Assembly: GCA_011682595.1 (NCBI GenBank) | Contig: JAACEH010000172.1 | Location: forward strand, 1 to 7,864 | DNA: 7,864 nt | Direction of reading: 5' to 3' | From: Anaerolineaceae bacterium | GTDB taxonomy: Bacteria; Planctomycetota; Phycisphaerae; FEN-1346; JAACEH01 | Shown here: positions 6,516 through 7,864 of the stretch, one piece after another | Numbering within the stretch: position 1 is the first letter of the stretch | Layout: every line of letters begins with the position of its first letter | Made by a program: the position numbers and the translations under genes | Notes under the pieces: generated by a model | What the model saw: only the letters and a program-made list of their open reading frames with translations | What the model was told of the DNA's origin: nothing | The model's database searches: none

Positions 6516-6541
6516 CGCCGTTCAATCTTCGTTGCAGACGG

Positions 6542-7411
6542 CTAGCTGGCCGCCGTCGGCTGGCCGGACCCGCTGGCCTCGTAAGGGCGGCCGATCCTGG
6601 CCAATTGCTCGATGATCACGTCCATCGAATGTGGTCGCAGGTCCGGGTTCTTCTCCAGCATCCGGGCTATCAGCCGCGACAGGTCAGGGTGTACCTGTGG
6701 CACAACGTGGTGCAACATCGGCGGCCGCATCTTCAGGTGCATCTGCAATATGGCATCCGGATCGCTCGCCGTCAACGGCAAACGTCGGGCATACATCTCG
6801 AAGATCGTGATGCCCAGGCTGTAAATGTCCGTGGCCGGGCTCAGGACCTTGTTCTCGATCTGCTCCGGTGCGATGTAGCTCCGCGTGCCCATAGTCTGAC
6901 CCTGAATGCGAGTCACCAGGCCGTCCCAGAAGCTTTTCGGGCCCGTCCGCTGGGCCAGGGCCAGGTCGATCACCGTGGCCTCGCCCTTTGGGCCGACCAT
7001 GATGTTCTCGGGCTTGATGTCCAGATGGGCCAGGCCCCGGCTGTGCATGTGGCCCAGGCCCTGGCAGACACGCACCAGCCAGGCAAACCCGATCCGCCCC
7101 ACAAGGTCCACGTCCCGGTAGATCACCCGCTTGAGCGTCTGGCCTGGAATGAACTTCATGACCAGGTACGGCCGCTCGGCCCGGCTCACGAAATCATAGA
7201 TCCTGACCAGGTTGGGGTGGTCCACCCTTTCGGAAATCTCCGCCTCGTGGGCCAGATGGTTCAGGGCCTTCCTGTCGTCGGCCAACCGGGCCAGAACAAC
7301 CTTCAGGACTACATCCTGTCGCCGGCGATGGTCGTGAGCCAGGAAGATCTCGCTGCTGGCCGTCTGGCAAAGCCGGCGGATCAGCGTATAGCCGTCAAGG
7401 ATCTGCAGCAT
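6542..7411 (-). CDS. Atypical Hanks-type serine/threonine protein kinase, soluble
   Basis: A 289-residue protein consisting almost entirely of a bacterial Ser/Thr kinase domain, with no membrane segment, PASTA or other sensor. Conserved catalytic features are VLK with Lys37, a likely partner Glu56, HLDIKPEN (129-136) with Asp131 and Asn136, Asp149, APE at 181-183, DIYSLG (195-200) and Arg259. Several signatures deviate. The glycine-rich loop is replaced by LCQTASSEIFLA (14-25), the HRD motif reads HLD (a non-RD kinase), and DFG reads DLA (149-151). All catalytic charged residues remain, so weak or specialised activity is possible; a nucleotide-independent scaffold role cannot be excluded. The ATG at 7411 has only a weak GAG eight bases upstream. 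It is divergent from tyrA and followed by the structured accA leader. Targets are unknown. Confidence 0.93.
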   Translation of the reverse strand: MLQILDGYTLIRRLCQTASSEIFLAHDHRRRQDVVLKVVLARLADDRKALNHLAHEAEISERVDHPNLVRIYDFVSRAERPYLVMKFIPGQTLKRVIYRDVDLVGRIGFAWLVRVCQGLGHMHSRGLAHLDIKPENIMVGPKGEATVIDLALAQRTGPKSFWDGLVTRIQGQTMGTRSYIAPEQIENKVLSPATDIYSLGITIFEMYARRLPLTASDPDAILQMHLKMRPPMLHHVVPQVHPDLSRLIARMLEKNPDLRPHSMDVIIEQLARIGRPYEASGSGQPTAAS

Positions 7412-7495
7412 TAGTGTTTCTCGGAACTTTTTTCGACATCAACCAGGTTGCAACAGCTAACTCGGCGGCTGCAAAGTCACCGCAAAGGAGGATGG

Positions 7496-7603
7496 ATGCT
7501 GATTACGTCCTTGCCGAACCCGTCCACTGAGCCGCCGGAGCGAATCCCGCTCTCGCCATCGCCGGCCACGAATCCTCTCTCGGCACCACTGCAAGCGACC
7601 TAA
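7496..7603 (+). CDS. Possible 35-residue small protein or leader peptide
   Basis: An ATG at 7496 opens a 35-codon frame ending in TAA at 7601-7603. It lies four bases after AAAGGAGG (7484-7491), the best Shine-Dalgarno match in the window. The peptide is rich in Pro, Ser and Thr, has no hydrophobic segment and matches nothing I know. An alternative ATG at 7492 gives only 12 codons and sits too close to the ribosome site. It lies between the divergent kinase and tyrA genes. It lacks Tyr, Phe and Trp codons, so it is not an obvious attenuation peptide for tyrA. It could be chance. Confidence 0.3.
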   Translation: MLITSLPNPSTEPPERIPLSPSPATNPLSAPLQAT

Positions 7604-7606
7604 CCG

Positions 7607-7637
7607 GTCCATTGTAAAATCGCCTCACACAATGGAC
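7607..7637. promoter_or_regulatory. Perfect 9-base inverted repeat, operator candidate upstream of tyrA
   Basis: GTCCATTGT (7607-7615) and ACAATGGAC (7629-7637) are exact inverted copies separated by 13 bases, with centres 22 bases (two helical turns) apart, as expected for a dimeric regulator. It ends 13 bases before the -35 box of the tyrA promoter candidate. An A-rich tract (7638-7647) follows, so on neither strand does it look like an intrinsic terminator. Confidence 0.5.
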
Positions 7638-7650
7638 AACAAAAAAATGA

Positions 7651-7679
7651 TTGACCGCATTTCCCCCCTGACCTAAACT
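7651..7679 (+). promoter_or_regulatory. Candidate sigma-70-type promoter for tyrA
   Basis: TTGACC (7651-7656, 5 of 6 to consensus) and TAAACT (7674-7679, 4 of 6) are separated by 17 bases. Transcription would begin near 7686, about 57 bases before the tyrA ATG. The stretch 7412-7742 has no other promoter of this quality; I found none for the divergent kinase. Confidence 0.5.
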
Positions 7680-7742
7680 CCCCCGTGGTTCGTTTCGTTC
7701 CCTCGACGACTCGATTTCTGGTTTCTTGCGGGATTCTTGGCT

Positions 7743-7864
7743 ATGCAGTTTGAACAGCTTTCCATCGTCGGCGTGGGCCTCCTGGGCGGCAGCCTGGGTC
7801 TGGCCGTCAAACGCCTCGGCCTGGCCAGGTCGGTGGTCGGCATCGGGCACCGCAACTCGACGCT
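7743..7864 (+). CDS. tyrA: Prephenate dehydrogenase-type protein, N-terminal 40 residues (runs off the window)
   Basis: The frame from the ATG at 7743 encodes MQFEQLSIVGVGLLGGSLGL and continues open to the window edge. The GxGxxG dinucleotide-binding fingerprint (Gly10, Gly12, Gly15) followed by GSLGLAVKRLGL is characteristic of the NAD(P)-binding domain of prephenate/arogenate dehydrogenases, which oxidatively decarboxylate prephenate (or arogenate) in tyrosine synthesis. There is no N-terminal chorismate mutase domain. GGGA about ten bases upstream is a modest ribosome site. Substrate choice and any C-terminal ACT domain cannot be judged from the fragment. Confidence 0.9.
   Translation, partial: MQFEQLSIVGVGLLGGSLGLAVKRLGLARSVVGIGHRNST

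Noticed and set aside
6485..7414. A 309-codon plus-strand open frame
   Set aside because: It is antisense to the kinase gene and spans its stop and start codons. The translation resembles a His/Gln/Val-rich shadow.
7503..7855. Minus-strand frames of 60 and 115 codons at the right edge
   Set aside because: They are antisense to the clear Rossmann-fold start of tyrA and have no recognisable content.

Overview
This GC-rich window reads like chromosomal DNA of a free-living, Gram-negative-type bacterium, most plausibly a planctomycete or a close relative. The inference rests on three things: a radical-SAM anaerobic sulfatase-maturase with a C-terminal SEC-C zinc motif (sulfatase-rich planctomycetes use such enzymes), a Hanks-type Ser/Thr kinase among housekeeping genes, and a stand-alone AccA. 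No rRNA, tRNA, CRISPR array, transposase or phage gene was recognised, and the assignment was not tested by database search.

Layout. A 3' gene fragment on the plus strand (1-960, unrecognised product) converges on five minus-strand genes. In their transcription order, right to left, these are: an atypical Ser/Thr protein kinase (7411-6542), accA for the acetyl-CoA carboxylase carboxyltransferase alpha subunit (6328-5324), a Cache-like membrane diguanylate cyclase (4911-3400), an AAC(3)-family N-acetyltransferase (3185-2358), and the sulfatase-maturase (2285-1011). At the right edge the first 40 codons of a prephenate dehydrogenase-type tyrA (7743 onward) run divergently from the kinase.

The minus-strand genes are separated by gaps of 72 to 412 bases. 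Good promoter candidates precede the acetyltransferase and the maturase, so this is probably a series of separate units rather than one operon. The functions are mixed: fatty-acid synthesis, aromatic amino-acid synthesis, c-di-GMP signalling, protein phosphorylation and sulfatase activation. I see no single pathway linking them.

The most unusual content lies between genes. The 213-base gap upstream of accA is packed with stem-loops: a 92-base long imperfect palindrome, two strong hairpins and a pair of competing hairpin arms. It also carries a small reading frame whose TAA overlaps the accA ATG (TAATG). A unit of about 28 bases forming the arms of the long palindrome recurs upstream of the acetyltransferase gene, suggesting a REP-like dispersed element. 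The kinase/tyrA divergent gap holds a 35-codon ORF behind an AAAGGAGG ribosome site, a perfect 9-base inverted repeat, and a good sigma-70-type promoter for tyrA.
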